A stretch of 64,000 bases of DNA from positions 1-64,000 of the forward strand of contig JBBRRB010000009.1 of NCBI GenBank assembly GCA_038225555.1, in the 5' to 3' direction. The DNA is from JANXQZ01 sp038225555 (lineage in GTDB: Bacteria > Acidobacteriota > Terriglobia > Bryobacterales > Bryobacteraceae). Below the pieces are notes generated by a model, which was given only the letters and a program-made list of their open reading frames with translations, was not told the DNA's origin and did no database searches. Below are positions 17,527-27,400 of the stretch, piece by piece. The translations under genes and the position numbers were made by a program. Position 1 is the stretch's first letter. Each line of letters opens with the position of its first letter.

Positions 17527-18378
17527 CTACTTGGGCTTTGAGCTTGGCGCGGGCGTCGCCGGGCGATTCGGTTTAGCTGAGGCTAATTCCTGCTCTAACC
17601 CCTGAAGCAATCCTGTGAGCACCTTTACGAACGGCGTGGCTTGAGGAGGCAGAGCACTCAAAAATGTCTTGCCTTCTGCCTTGATCTTATCCAGCGTCGT
17701 TTTCGCGCTCTGTAGAGTCTGCGCATTCAGGGCAGCTGGTTTGATTTGATTCTCAAAGAGAGAGACCAGTTGACTCATGATGTTGGCGTGGCCCTTGAGG
17801 CTGTCGACTAGCTTGCGGTTATGCGGCAAACAGGTATTCAGTCCGGTGAGCAAAGCCTTCGCCTTATCAGCCGATGTTACTGCGCTCTTTACCTTCTCCG
17901 CGAGACTAAAAAAGCCCTGGGTATTGTACTCATCGAGGCTCTCAGCAGCTAGTTGAGGGTTCGGAGCGGGCTGCTCGACAGTCATCTTGAAATCGGTTTT
18001 GGCAACAAAGCCTGTGAGCTTTGGCCAAGGACCCTTCATGTGGCTATCGTTCCTAAGCATGTCGGTCAGTAGGAGGTCGATCTTATAAATGCCTTCGTGG
18101 AGAACGAACCAGCTTTTTCCGCCATTCGGATTCGTCTTATTGGCGGCGACAATCTTTTGAATGTAGTCCTTCCCCGCAGCCTGATAGGCGGTGAAGAGCT
18201 TTTTCATTTCGGCGATGTCTTGGTCGGTTGGTTTCGGGTTCTCCGAAGCATCTTCGATCTTGGCCTCGAGCTTGTCCAGGACCCCTTCGAAGTTCTGATT
18301 CCAAAGCACAAGCCTAAAATCTTCTTTAACGGCAGCGTTTTTTGCTGCAATCCATTTGGTGGCTAGAAGTCCCGCCAT
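17527..18378 (-). CDS. Unknown helical protein
   Basis: The protein has 283 residues and no recognised family. The sequence is largely alpha-helical and Lys/Ala-rich, with few Cys and no membrane segment or clear signal peptide, although residues 1-15 (MAGLLATKWIAAKNA) are mildly hydrophobic. The middle (TNPNGGKSWFVLHEGIYKIDLLLTDMLRNDSHMKGPWP) looks like the most structured part. The end is a Pro/Ala/Ser/Lys-rich tail. A GGAGG-type site precedes the ATG (AACCTTATGG context with GGAGGAGAACC). It converges with gyrB, and base composition looks lower in GC than the flanks. It could be a recently gained gene. Confidence 0.6.
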   Translation of the reverse strand: MAGLLATKWIAAKNAAVKEDFRLVLWNQNFEGVLDKLEAKIEDASENPKPTDQDIAEMKKLFTAYQAAGKDYIQKIVAANKTNPNGGKSWFVLHEGIYKIDLLLTDMLRNDSHMKGPWPKLTGFVAKTDFKMTVEQPAPNPQLAAESLDEYNTQGFFSLAEKVKSAVTSADKAKALLTGLNTCLPHNRKLVDSLKGHANIMSQLVSLFENQIKPAALNAQTLQSAKTTLDKIKAEGKTFLSALPPQATPFVKVLTGLLQGLEQELASAKPNRPATPAPSSKPK

Positions 18379-18440
18379 AAGGTTCTCCTCCGATCCGGAA
18401 ATAGCGCCTTATTGTATCAAAGGGTTGCTGACAGTCGGAC

Positions 18441-18473
18441 TCTGGGCGGCCTTGACACCTCTGGGCGGCCTTG
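18441..18473. repeat. Short direct repeat between two minus-strand genes
   Basis: TCTGGGCGGCCTTG occurs at 18441-18454 and again at 18460-18473, a 19-bp period. It lies just downstream of the Uma2 gene and may be a polymerase-slippage product. Confidence 0.6.
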
Positions 18474-18479
18474 CCCCGC

Positions 18480-19016
18480 TCAATCGCCTTCGCTGTGCAG
18501 CTCGTTGAACATTTCATCGACTGGAAAGGGCAGTGTCGACCCATCGCTAAGTCTCAACGTAATCGACGAGACAAGACGCAGGGATTTTTCATCCGCAAAG
18601 ACGAATTGCCTGCGCTTGTCCGGGTCGAGCACGACGATGTTGGCAACACCGAGGGCTGCATAATCGAGGCATCTCTCAAGAATATCGTCCAGCGTATCGT
18701 CGGGTGACTTGATCTCAACCACGATGATCGGAATATTCACGACCACCTTGCCTCTCGCATAGGGCTTTTCAACCGCCATGACGTCAGGGATTCGATGACG
18801 CCCGCCACCAATCGATAATCGAGTTTCGGTAAATACGCTGAGTCGATGCTCTTTGCTCAAACGTAGAAGATAGGAAGCAACCAGCGTTTGCAGCAGCCCG
18901 TGCAATTGAGTTCCCACATTTCTCCCAATCAGCACCCCGTCGATATAGTCGCAATCCGGGTCGTAGCTGGTGTTCAAGTATTCCTCTAGCGATACTTCAG
19001 CCGTGGTGGTAGGCAT
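18480..19016 (-). CDS. Uma2-family (DUF820) putative restriction-endonuclease-fold protein
   Basis: The protein has 178 residues from ATG 19016 (MPTTTAEVSLEEYL); an upstream in-frame ATG at 19070 overlaps carB and is less likely. It has the PD-(D/E)XK pattern of Uma2 proteins: a Glu in the first helix region, RIPDVMAVEKPYARG (PD), then IIVVEIKSPDDTLDDILERCLDY (E-I-K). The family is abundant in cyanobacteria, Chloroflexi and Acidobacteria and is often linked to mobile elements; its biological role is unsettled. It follows carB by 15 bp on the same strand. Confidence 0.85.
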   Translation of the reverse strand: MPTTTAEVSLEEYLNTSYDPDCDYIDGVLIGRNVGTQLHGLLQTLVASYLLRLSKEHRLSVFTETRLSIGGGRHRIPDVMAVEKPYARGKVVVNIPIIVVEIKSPDDTLDDILERCLDYAALGVANIVVLDPDKRRQFVFADEKSLRLVSSITLRLSDGSTLPFPVDEMFNELHSEGD

Positions 19017-19030
19017 AGCGCTCCTCCATT

Positions 19031-22000
19031 TTAGGCCTTCGCTGAAGCGTGGATCTCCTGCAAACTCCACACCCTAATGGGATCGCGCTTGTTAGATACG
19101 ATCGCTTGGGCGGCGGCCTTGGCCCCGCTCATGGTCGTGATACAAGGCACGCGATACGCAACAGCGCCGCGCCGGATCGCTTGTTCATCGGTGAACGAGT
19201 GCCCGCCCGTGGTGGTGTAGATCACCAGAGTCAAGGAGCCGGCCTTCAATAGATCAACCGCGTTCGGGCGCCCTTCATTCACCTTGAATACCGTCTTAAC
19301 CGGCAGTCCCGCGCTCTTCAAAACGGCAGCAGTTCCGCGCGTTGCAGCCAACTGAAAACCGTACTCGACGAACTTCCGCGCCACATCGACCGCTGCGGCC
19401 TTGTCTCGGTCATTGACACTGATAAAGAGAGTCCCGTGATCCGGGATTGGCGTTCCCGCGCTGAGCTGCGCCTTTGCGAACGCCTCGCCAAAGCTCTCGC
19501 CGATCCCCATCACTTCGCCGGTTGAGCGCATCTCGGGCCCCAGCGCGGGGTCCACGCCGGGAAACTTATTGAACGGAAACACCGGCGACTTCACGAATGA
19601 TCGCGATACGTTCAGCACGCCCTCGGTCTGATTGGGAACCATGTCCGCGAAGTCGGAAAGCTTCTTCCCCAACATGAGGCCGACTGCGATCTTCGGCAAC
19701 GCGACTCCGGTCGCCTTGCTCACATACGGGACCGTTCGAGACGCGCGCGGGTTCACTTCCAGCACATACACGGTGCCGCTTTGAATCGCGTACTGCACGT
19801 TCATCAGGCCGATCACGTGCAAGGCTCGGGCGAGCCTGGTGGTGTAGTCGCGAATCGTAGCCAACTCGCGCTCGGAAAGTGTCTGAGGAGGCAGAACGCA
19901 GGAGCTGTCTCCGGAATGCACGCCCGCCTCCTCGATGTGTTCCATAATGCCCGAGATCAGGACGTTGCCGTCCATGTCGCACAGAGCGTCGACGTCCACC
20001 TCCGTCGCATCCTCGAGGAAACGGTCGATCAGGACGGGGCGGTCTTGCGAGAAAGTAACGGCCTCCCGCATGTAGCGACGCACCATGTCTTCGTCGTAAG
20101 CGATGACCATGGCGCGCCCTCCCAGCACATAGCTGGGCCGCACCAGAATCGGGAACCCGAGGCGGCGCGCGACGGTGCATGCCTCATCTGCGCTGGTAGC
20201 GGTTCCGTTGGGGGGCGAAGGGATTTTCAACTCGTCGAGCAGCTTGCCGAATAGCTTGCGATCCTCCGCGAGATCGATATTCGCAGGGTCCGTGCCGATG
20301 ATCGGCACTCCCGCAGCCTTCAGCGGCAGCGCTAAATTGAGAGGAGTCTGCCCGCCGAACTGAACGATCACGCCATCAGGCTTCTCGGTATCGCAGATGT
20401 TGAGCACCTCTTCCAGCGTGAGCGGCTCGAAGTACAAGCGGTCGCTGGTGTCGTAGTCCGTGGAGACCGTCTCGGGATTGCAGTTGACCATGATCGACTC
20501 GTGGCCGAATGCCTGCAGCGCGAATGACGCGTGACAGCAGCAGTAATCAAACTCGATGCCCTGCCCGATGCGATTCGGCCCGCTGCCCAGAATCATTACC
20601 TTCTTACGGTCGGTAGGAGCAGCCTCGTCTTCCGATTCGTAGCTGGAATAAAGATACGGCGTGAAGCTCGCGAATTCTGCAGCGCATGTGTCGACGCGGT
20701 TGAACACGGCGCGAATCCCAAGCTCCTTTCGCCTGGCACGCACGGTGAGCTGATCCGTCTTCCACATGTGGGCCAGCCGTGTATCGGAGACTCCATCGCG
20801 CTTAGCTCTCTTGAACTTCGCAGGCGAGACATTCTCCAGAGTTTCGCCGGCTAGATCGGTTTCAAGATCCACGGCTTCCTTCATCTGCCGCAAGAACCAG
20901 GGATCGATTTGAGTAATCTCGTTGACTTGATCAGGGGTCCAACCTTGCTCCATCGCGAAGCGGATGTAACTGAGCCGGTCGGGGTTTGGAGTGATGAGGC
21001 GCTGCCGGATCAAGTGCGGCTCGAAGGTCTCGGCGGTTGCGGGCTTGCCCGTCTCCAAGCTTCGGATGCCTTTCGCGAGCGCCTGCTTAAACGTGCGGCC
21101 GATGGACATCACCTCGCCCACCGACTTCATCTGCGTCCCCAGCACGGGCTCCGCACCGGGGAATTTTTCGAATTGCCAGCGGGGGATTTTCACCACCACA
21201 TAATCGAGGGTGGGCTCGAAGCAAGCCGGGGTCACCTTGGTAATGTCGTTCCTCAGTTCGTCCAAACGATAGCCCACGGCTAGTTTCGCGGCGATTTTGG
21301 CGATGGGGAACCCGGTGGCTTTTGAGGCGAGTGCCGAACTGCGCGATACGCGCGGATTCATTTCGATCACGATCATGCGGCCATTGGCCGGATTTATCGC
21401 GAACTGCACATTCGATCCGCCGGTGTCCACCCCAATCTCGCGCAGGCAAGCGAGCGCTGCGTCGCGCATCATCTGATACTCGCGATCTGTGAGCGTCTGG
21501 GCTGGCGCGACCGTGATGGAATCGCCGGTATGCACGCCCATCGGATCGAAGTTTTCAATGGAGCAGACGATGATGGCGTTGTCGGCCAAATCGCGCATCA
21601 CTTCGAGTTCATACTCTTTCCAGCCGAGCACGCTCTCTTCGATCAGGACTTCGTGAACCGGCGAGAGATCGATTCCGCGCTCAAGAATTTCGTAAAGGTC
21701 TTCACGGTTATATGCGATGCCGCCGCCCGTTCCGCCCAGAGTGAAGCTGGCTCGCAGGATCACGGGGTATCCGATCTTGTTTGCGAACGCAATTCCGTCG
21801 TCGACGTTGTTCACCAGTTGCGATTGCGGCATGTCGAGCCCAATCTTGCGCATGGCGTCTTTGAAGAGCAGCCGGTCCTCGGCCTTCTTGATCGACTCGA
21901 TCTTCGCGCCAATCAGCTCCACGCCGTATTTCTCGAGCACGCCGGCCTCGGCCAGGTCCACGGAGAGATTCAGGCCGGTCTGTCCGCCAACCGTGGAAAG

Positions 22001-22258
22001 CAGCGCATCCGGACGCTCGCGGCGAATCACCTCTTCGGCGAAGGCGACGGTGAGAGGCTCGACGTAGGTCTTGTCGGCCAGGTTCGGATCGGTCATGATC
22101 GTGGCCGGATTCGAGTTGATCAGGATCACTTCGTACCCGTCCGAGCGGAGCGCCTTGCAAGCTTGGGCTCCCGAGTAGTCGAACTCGCAGGCTTGGCCGA
22201 TCACGATGGGACCGGAGCCGACGATTAGGATCCGCTTGAGATCATTTCTTCTTGGCAT
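19031..22258 (-). CDS. carB: Carbamoyl-phosphate synthase large subunit
   Basis: The protein has 1075 residues, full length. CarB makes carbamoyl phosphate from bicarbonate, ATP and ammonia delivered by CarA, feeding pyrimidine and arginine synthesis. The two homologous ATP-grasp halves are visible: VGSGPIVIGQACEFDYSGAQ plus FIVIEMNPRVSRSSALASKATG-type motifs in half one, and LGSGPNRIGQGIEFDYCCCHA plus LEVNPRASRTVPYVSKATG in half two. The C-terminal MGS-like allosteric domain begins near ISVNDRDKAAAVDVARKFVE and ends RDPIRVWSLQEIHASAKA. The start overlaps the carA 3' end by 17 bp, so the subunits are translationally coupled. Confidence 0.98.
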   Translation of the reverse strand: MPRRNDLKRILIVGSGPIVIGQACEFDYSGAQACKALRSDGYEVILINSNPATIMTDPNLADKTYVEPLTVAFAEEVIRRERPDALLSTVGGQTGLNLSVDLAEAGVLEKYGVELIGAKIESIKKAEDRLLFKDAMRKIGLDMPQSQLVNNVDDGIAFANKIGYPVILRASFTLGGTGGGIAYNREDLYEILERGIDLSPVHEVLIEESVLGWKEYELEVMRDLADNAIIVCSIENFDPMGVHTGDSITVAPAQTLTDREYQMMRDAALACLREIGVDTGGSNVQFAINPANGRMIVIEMNPRVSRSSALASKATGFPIAKIAAKLAVGYRLDELRNDITKVTPACFEPTLDYVVVKIPRWQFEKFPGAEPVLGTQMKSVGEVMSIGRTFKQALAKGIRSLETGKPATAETFEPHLIRQRLITPNPDRLSYIRFAMEQGWTPDQVNEITQIDPWFLRQMKEAVDLETDLAGETLENVSPAKFKRAKRDGVSDTRLAHMWKTDQLTVRARRKELGIRAVFNRVDTCAAEFASFTPYLYSSYESEDEAAPTDRKKVMILGSGPNRIGQGIEFDYCCCHASFALQAFGHESIMVNCNPETVSTDYDTSDRLYFEPLTLEEVLNICDTEKPDGVIVQFGGQTPLNLALPLKAAGVPIIGTDPANIDLAEDRKLFGKLLDELKIPSPPNGTATSADEACTVARRLGFPILVRPSYVLGGRAMVIAYDEDMVRRYMREAVTFSQDRPVLIDRFLEDATEVDVDALCDMDGNVLISGIMEHIEEAGVHSGDSSCVLPPQTLSERELATIRDYTTRLARALHVIGLMNVQYAIQSGTVYVLEVNPRASRTVPYVSKATGVALPKIAVGLMLGKKLSDFADMVPNQTEGVLNVSRSFVKSPVFPFNKFPGVDPALGPEMRSTGEVMGIGESFGEAFAKAQLSAGTPIPDHGTLFISVNDRDKAAAVDVARKFVEYGFQLAATRGTAAVLKSAGLPVKTVFKVNEGRPNAVDLLKAGSLTLVIYTTTGGHSFTDEQAIRRGAVAYRVPCITTMSGAKAAAQAIVSNKRDPIRVWSLQEIHASAKA

Positions 22259-23375
22259 CAGCGATGAGTTTCATGAAATCGTCGAAGAGATAGTGCGAGT
22301 CATGCGGGCCCGGAGCGGCTTCAGGGTGATATTGGACGCAAAACACGGGCTCGCTTCTGTGCCTGAATCCTTCCAGCGTTTGATCGTTCACATTGACGTG
22401 GGTGACCTCGAGTTCGTTCAGGTTGAGCGACTCGGGGTCAACGGCGAATCCGTGATTGTGGGAAGTGATCTCCACTTTATTGGTTACTTGATTGAGAACC
22501 GGATGATTCGCCCCCCGGTGTCCGAATTTGAGTTTGTAGGTGGAGCCGCCTAAGGCGAGTCCGAGGATCTGATGGCCCAGGCAGATCCCAAAGATGGGCT
22601 GCTTGCCGATCAGCTTGCGGACTTGGGCGGCTTGGTTCTGCAATGGTTCGGGGTCGCCAGGTCCAGTCGAGAGGAAAACGCCGTCGGGTTTAAGGGCGAG
22701 AACGTTTTCGGCGGTGGTTCCCGCGGGCACAACGGTAACGCGCGCGCCCACCTGAACGAGCCTGCGCAGGATATTTCGCTTGATGCCGAAATCGTAGGCG
22801 ACTACGTGGCAGCATGGTTCGGCCGCTCGCTTGGTTTGATCGGACGAGGACACGGCCACCACGGGCTGATCCCACTCGTACGTCGATTTTGTGCTGACCC
22901 GCGTCGCTAGATCGAGACCGGTCATAGACGGAGAGCGGCGCGCTCGGTCGATGAGTTCGAGATGATCGGCCTTGCCCGTGGCCAGGACTCCACGCATTAC
23001 GCCGCGCGTTCTAAGGTGGCGCACCAAGGCCCTAGTGTCGATCTCCGCTGCGATGGGGACGCCGCTTTTGGCTAGGAACTGCTCGGCTTGATCCTGAGAT
23101 CGCCAATTGCTTGCGATAGCCGAAAACTCCCGAACGATGAGTCCTTCGATACAGGGGCGAACGGACTCCTGATCGTAATCGTTTGAGCCGTAGTTGCCGA
23201 TTTGCGGATTGGTGAGGACGACAATTTGACCGGAATACGACGGATCGGTGAAGACTTCTTGATAGCCGGTGATGGCAGTATTGAATACCACTTCGCCAAC
23301 TTTGTTTGTGAGCGCACCAAAGCTCTGACCCTCGAAGACCGTGCCGTCTTCCAGGGCGAGCGTAGCAAGATTCAA
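22242..23375 (-). CDS. carA: Carbamoyl-phosphate synthase small (glutaminase) subunit
   Basis: The protein has 377 residues. CarA hydrolyses glutamine and passes ammonia to CarB. The N-terminal CPSase domain begins MNLATLALEDGTVFEGQSFG, and the C-terminal class I amidotransferase has the nucleophile Cys in FGICLGHQILGLALGG and the His-Glu pair in VQYHPEAAPGPHDS. The start is a TTG at 23375, preceded by GGAGG with a 10-nt spacing. The leader region at 23376-23450 is short; no pyrimidine attenuator was recognised. Upstream on the same strand lie trmJ and a 75-residue protein. Confidence 0.97.
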   Translation of the reverse strand: MNLATLALEDGTVFEGQSFGALTNKVGEVVFNTAITGYQEVFTDPSYSGQIVVLTNPQIGNYGSNDYDQESVRPCIEGLIVREFSAIASNWRSQDQAEQFLAKSGVPIAAEIDTRALVRHLRTRGVMRGVLATGKADHLELIDRARRSPSMTGLDLATRVSTKSTYEWDQPVVAVSSSDQTKRAAEPCCHVVAYDFGIKRNILRRLVQVGARVTVVPAGTTAENVLALKPDGVFLSTGPGDPEPLQNQAAQVRKLIGKQPIFGICLGHQILGLALGGSTYKLKFGHRGANHPVLNQVTNKVEITSHNHGFAVDPESLNLNELEVTHVNVNDQTLEGFRHRSEPVFCVQYHPEAAPGPHDSHYLFDDFMKLIADAKKK

Positions 23376-23450
23376 TGCCGATAATCCTCCGGGGAGAGTA
23401 GGGGAGTTACGCTCCTATTGTATCGAAGAGTTCCTTGTTAACCGGTTAGC

Positions 23451-23678
23451 CTAAGGCACATCCCACTTGCGCCGAATCGGAATGCCAAACCGCACCAGCA
23501 CGGACTCCACTTCCTTCTCCGTCAATCGGGACGCATCGAACTGCACGTCAATCTTATCCAGAGTCGGCGCGAGTTTCACGCGAGTCATCCCGTACCAGCT
23601 ATGCACATCGGCGAACGCCTTGGAATCGTCATCCGTAAGCGGACGCACCAAGTCGTAATGAAGCTCTACTGAAGTCAC
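23451..23678 (-). CDS. Small protein coupled to trmJ
   Basis: The protein has 75 residues from GTG 23678, whose bases overlap the trmJ stop as GTGA; longer in-frame starts would run deep into trmJ. VTSVELHYDLVRPLTDDD, then WYGMTRVKLAPTLDKIDVQFDASRLTEKEVESVLVRFGIPIRRKW suggests a beta-alpha-beta ferredoxin-like fold similar to heavy-metal-associated domains, but without their Cys pair. Function is unknown. The tight coupling suggests expression with the tRNA methyltransferase. Confidence 0.6.
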   Translation of the reverse strand: MTSVELHYDLVRPLTDDDSKAFADVHSWYGMTRVKLAPTLDKIDVQFDASRLTEKEVESVLVRFGIPIRRKWDVP

Positions 23679-24400
23679 TGGTTCAGAATACCATCGGCTT
23701 TGCTCTTGAGCTTCCATTGGATTTGCCGCAGCATTCCGAGCCAAACCTCCGCATCGTGAGCGGGCAGATTCAACCGTCGCACCAACCGGCGCGTCTTTGC
23801 CTCCGTCGAACTCGAATGCACGTACCCCGACTCGCGCAAAACTTCCACCAAGCGATCAGTCATCCGGTCCAGATCTTCCGCCCCCGCTAGCTGTTTCGAT
23901 TCCGGCGCGCTCACAGCCCGTTTCCGACTCAGCTCATAGAGGCAAACAGCGACTGCTTGGCCCAGATTCATCGAAGCATGCTCTTCCCGCGTGCCGATCC
24001 TGAGCAACCAGTGGCAATAGCTCATGTCTTCGTTCGACAGGCCAAATTTCTCCGATCCAAAAAGCAATGCAACGTTACCCGCAGCGAGTTGCCGCCGCAG
24101 CACGGTCCCGGCGTACTCAAGTCTGCGCAGCGGATGCTGCAATTCACGATGTCCGATAGCAGTGGTGCCCACCACCAGCTCGCAATCCGCGATCGCTTCG
24201 CGCAGGGTGGGGTACTCCTGCGCGTTGGTCAGGATCTCAGCGGCGTTCACTGCAGACTTGGCTTCCAGGTACGCCACGTTATAGGGATTCACCAGGCGCA
24301 AGTGTCGAAAACCGAAGTTGCTGATCGCACGGGCGGCAGCGCCGATATTCAGCGGATTACGGGTATCCACCAGGACGATTCGAAGGTTTTCCGGATTCAA
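23675..24400 (-). CDS. trmJ: tRNA/rRNA 2'-O-methyltransferase of the TrmJ (SpoU) family
   Basis: The protein has 241 residues. TrmJ methylates the 2'-OH of position 32 in tRNAs using S-adenosylmethionine. The SPOUT trefoil-knot motifs are VLVDTRNPLNIGAAARAISNFGF (Asn and Arg), VALLFGSEKFGLSNEDMSYCHW and ASMNLGQAVAVCLYELSR. The C-terminal extension of about 75 residues, ending WKLKSKADGILNQ, is typical of TrmJ. Its start is 61 bp from the divergent NfnAB-like gene. SpoU paralogues with other targets are possible, but the length and extension favour TrmJ. Confidence 0.9.
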   Translation of the reverse strand: MNPENLRIVLVDTRNPLNIGAAARAISNFGFRHLRLVNPYNVAYLEAKSAVNAAEILTNAQEYPTLREAIADCELVVGTTAIGHRELQHPLRRLEYAGTVLRRQLAAGNVALLFGSEKFGLSNEDMSYCHWLLRIGTREEHASMNLGQAVAVCLYELSRKRAVSAPESKQLAGAEDLDRMTDRLVEVLRESGYVHSSSTEAKTRRLVRRLNLPAHDAEVWLGMLRQIQWKLKSKADGILNQ

Positions 24401-24461
24401 GAGTTCGTTCGAATTCTAACATTGCCCGATTGCTACAATTGAGAAGAACCCCAACGTTTTC

Positions 24462-27400
24462 ATGGACCACCCCCGAATTCCGCTCGCGCTCGCTTTTGAC
24501 TTTGCCTTCGAAGATCTGTATCGACAAGAGGGTTTGGCGCGCCTCGACGGCGTATTCGTCGAACATCTAAAAGCCTCCGATGTGACTCTGTACAACCGGC
24601 TCATGACCGAGCGCGCCGCGGCTGATTCGACACCCTCCAAAGAGCGCTCCGAGCTGATTATCGAGCTTGCGCCACACCTGGAAGATTTCATAGGCGAGCT
24701 GTTTGGAATCTCCGCGGAAATCCGTGCATTGCAAACCCGTCACGATCAAGCGGCCCCGCTCTACACGATCAAGCGCAAATTCGTTCAACGCAAGGCGTTA
24801 ACCGGAATGACGAAAGAGCGCGCGGAGGCGATTGACGGTCCTGCGCTGGCAAATCAATTTGAGGCGCAGTCTGGAGAGCCCCTGACCGAGCGGTCCTTCA
24901 CGGCGCATGTCTCTGCGTGGCTCGATTCCGAAAAGGATTATCCAAACGAACTGGCCCTGGCTGCCCAATATGCCGCGTGGGCAACGTTGTCGGATGCCGG
25001 CAAATCGAAGCACAAACAGGGCATTGTTTTCAAGGCGCCCCAAAAGCTGGACATGTTGCACCTGGTGCCGGTGGAAACGATTCAGATTGGCGGAATTTCC
25101 CGATTTCGTTTGCCGGACCATGACTTGCGGCATCGGGAAGGTTTTGCTCTCACTGATCCCGGGATGGACCTCACCCATGCCCTCGATCAGGCGAACTATT
25201 GCATCAAGTGCCACAACCAAGCCAAGGATAGCTGCCGCACCGGGTTAAAGGAAAAGAACAGCGAATTCAAGAAAAGCGTTTTCGGAGTGACGCTGGCGGG
25301 TTGTCCGCTCGATGAGAAGATCTCCGAAATGAACGTGGTGAAGCAGAAGGGCAACACCATCGGCGCGCTGGCGATTGTGACCATCGACAATCCCATGACT
25401 GCTGGCACAGGGCACCGGATCTGCAACGATTGCATGAAGGCCTGCGTGTATCAAAAGCAGGAACCAGTCGATATCCCTCAGGTGGAAACGCGGACCTTAA
25501 AAGACGTGCTCGATCTCCCCTGGGGCTTTGAGATTTATAGCCTGCTTACGCGCTGGAATCCGCTGAATTTCGCTCGTCCCGTGCCTCGACCGGCGAGCGG
25601 ATATAAGGTGCTGGTGGCGGGCCTTGGTCCCGCTGGATTTACGTTGGCGCACCATCTGATGAACGACGGCCATGTGGTGGTGGGCATTGACGGTTTGAAG
25701 ATCGAGCCTTTGCCGGAGCAAGTTTCAGGTGTCGACCCGCATGGAAGGCGCACCGGCTTTCGTCCCATTCGGGACATTGCGGAACTATGGGAACCGCTCG
25801 ACGACCGCGTGATGGCCGGATTCGGGGGCGTCGCTGAATACGGGATCACGGTCCGCTGGGATAAGAATTTCCTCAAAGTGATCCGGCTGCTGCTCGAGCG
25901 TCGACAGGAATTCAGCATGTTCGGCGGGGTCCGTTTCGGCGGAACGATTACAATTGACAGCGCCTTCGAACTAGGGTTCGATCATATCGCCCTGTGCGCG
26001 GGAGCCGGCAGGCCCACTGTGATCCCAATGAAAAATGGGCTGACCAAAGGCGTTCGGCAGGCCTCCGATTTCCTGATGGCGCTCCAGTTGACCGGTGCCG
26101 GAAAAACGAACTCGGTGGCGAATCTTCAGATCCGGATGCCCGTGGTGGTGATCGGCGGCGGGTTGACGGCGGTCGATACCGCCACGGAGTCGATGGCCTA
26201 CTATCCGCTGCAGGTGGAGAAGTTTTTGGATCGCTATGAGAAGCTCGCGGTTGAAAAGAGCGAGCGGGAGCTTCGGACTGGCTGGACTCCGGAGGAGACC
26301 GAGACCGCCGATGAATTTCTCTCCCATGCGCGCGCGATTCGAGCGGAGCGTCTGCGTGCCTCGCACGAGGGAAGTGAGCCTGACTTAATCCGGCTGATGA
26401 ATTCCTGGGGCGGAGTCACGCTTGCTTACCGCCGTCGCTTGATCGATTCTCCAAGCTACACGTTGAATCACGAGGAAGTCGCCAAGGCTTTAGAGGAAGG
26501 CGTTCAATTTGCGGAATGCCTGAACCCGTTGGCTGTCGACGTGGATCACTACGGCGCTGCTGTTGCATTGCAGTTGAAGCAGTTGCAGTTTGAGCCGGAG
26601 ATGAGCAAGATGGTCCCGACCGGCGAGATCGTGACGCTGCCAGCGAGATCGATCATCGTAGCTGCCGGGACTCAGCCCAACACGGTTCTGGGACGAGAAG
26701 ACCCCGCGAATGTGTTCCTTGACGGGCGCTATTTTCAAGCGGTCGACGAAGAAGGCAATCCTGTGAAGCCGGAAAAATTGGCCAAGCCGAGTGTTGCTCA
26801 TGTGTTGATGTCGGTGCGAGCTGATGGACGCGGCATCAGCTTCTTCGGTGATTTGCATCCGTCTTTTGCGGGCAACGTGGTGAAGGCAATGGGCGGAGCC
26901 AAGCAGGGGTATCCGGTGGTATCTCATTTTCTGGCGCGTCGGGCACCGAGCGAACCGAGTCCGGAGCAGTTGACTGAGCTGCTAAATGAGGAACTGCGTG
27001 CAACCGTGACGGACGTGATCCGGCTTACTCCGGATATTGTCGAGGTGGTGGTGAAGGCGCCAATGGCGGCTCGGGCATTTAAGCCGGGGCAGTTTTACAG
27101 GCTGCAGAATTTCGAAACGCTTGCCGGACAAGTAAAGGGCACTACGCTCGCCATGGAAGGTTTGGCGCTCACCGGCGCTTCGGTGGACTATGAAAAGGGT
27201 CTCCTGTCGACCATCGTTCTGGAGTTGGGCGGGTCGTCGGATTTGTGCGTGCTGCTCAAGCCGGGGGAACCAGTGGTTTTGATGGGGCCGACTGGAACTG
27301 CTACGGAAACGCCTGGGGGCGAAACTGCGCTGCTGGTCGGGGGAGGACTGGGCAACGCGGTGCTTTTCTCGATTGGCCAGACACTGCGGGCGAATGGGTC

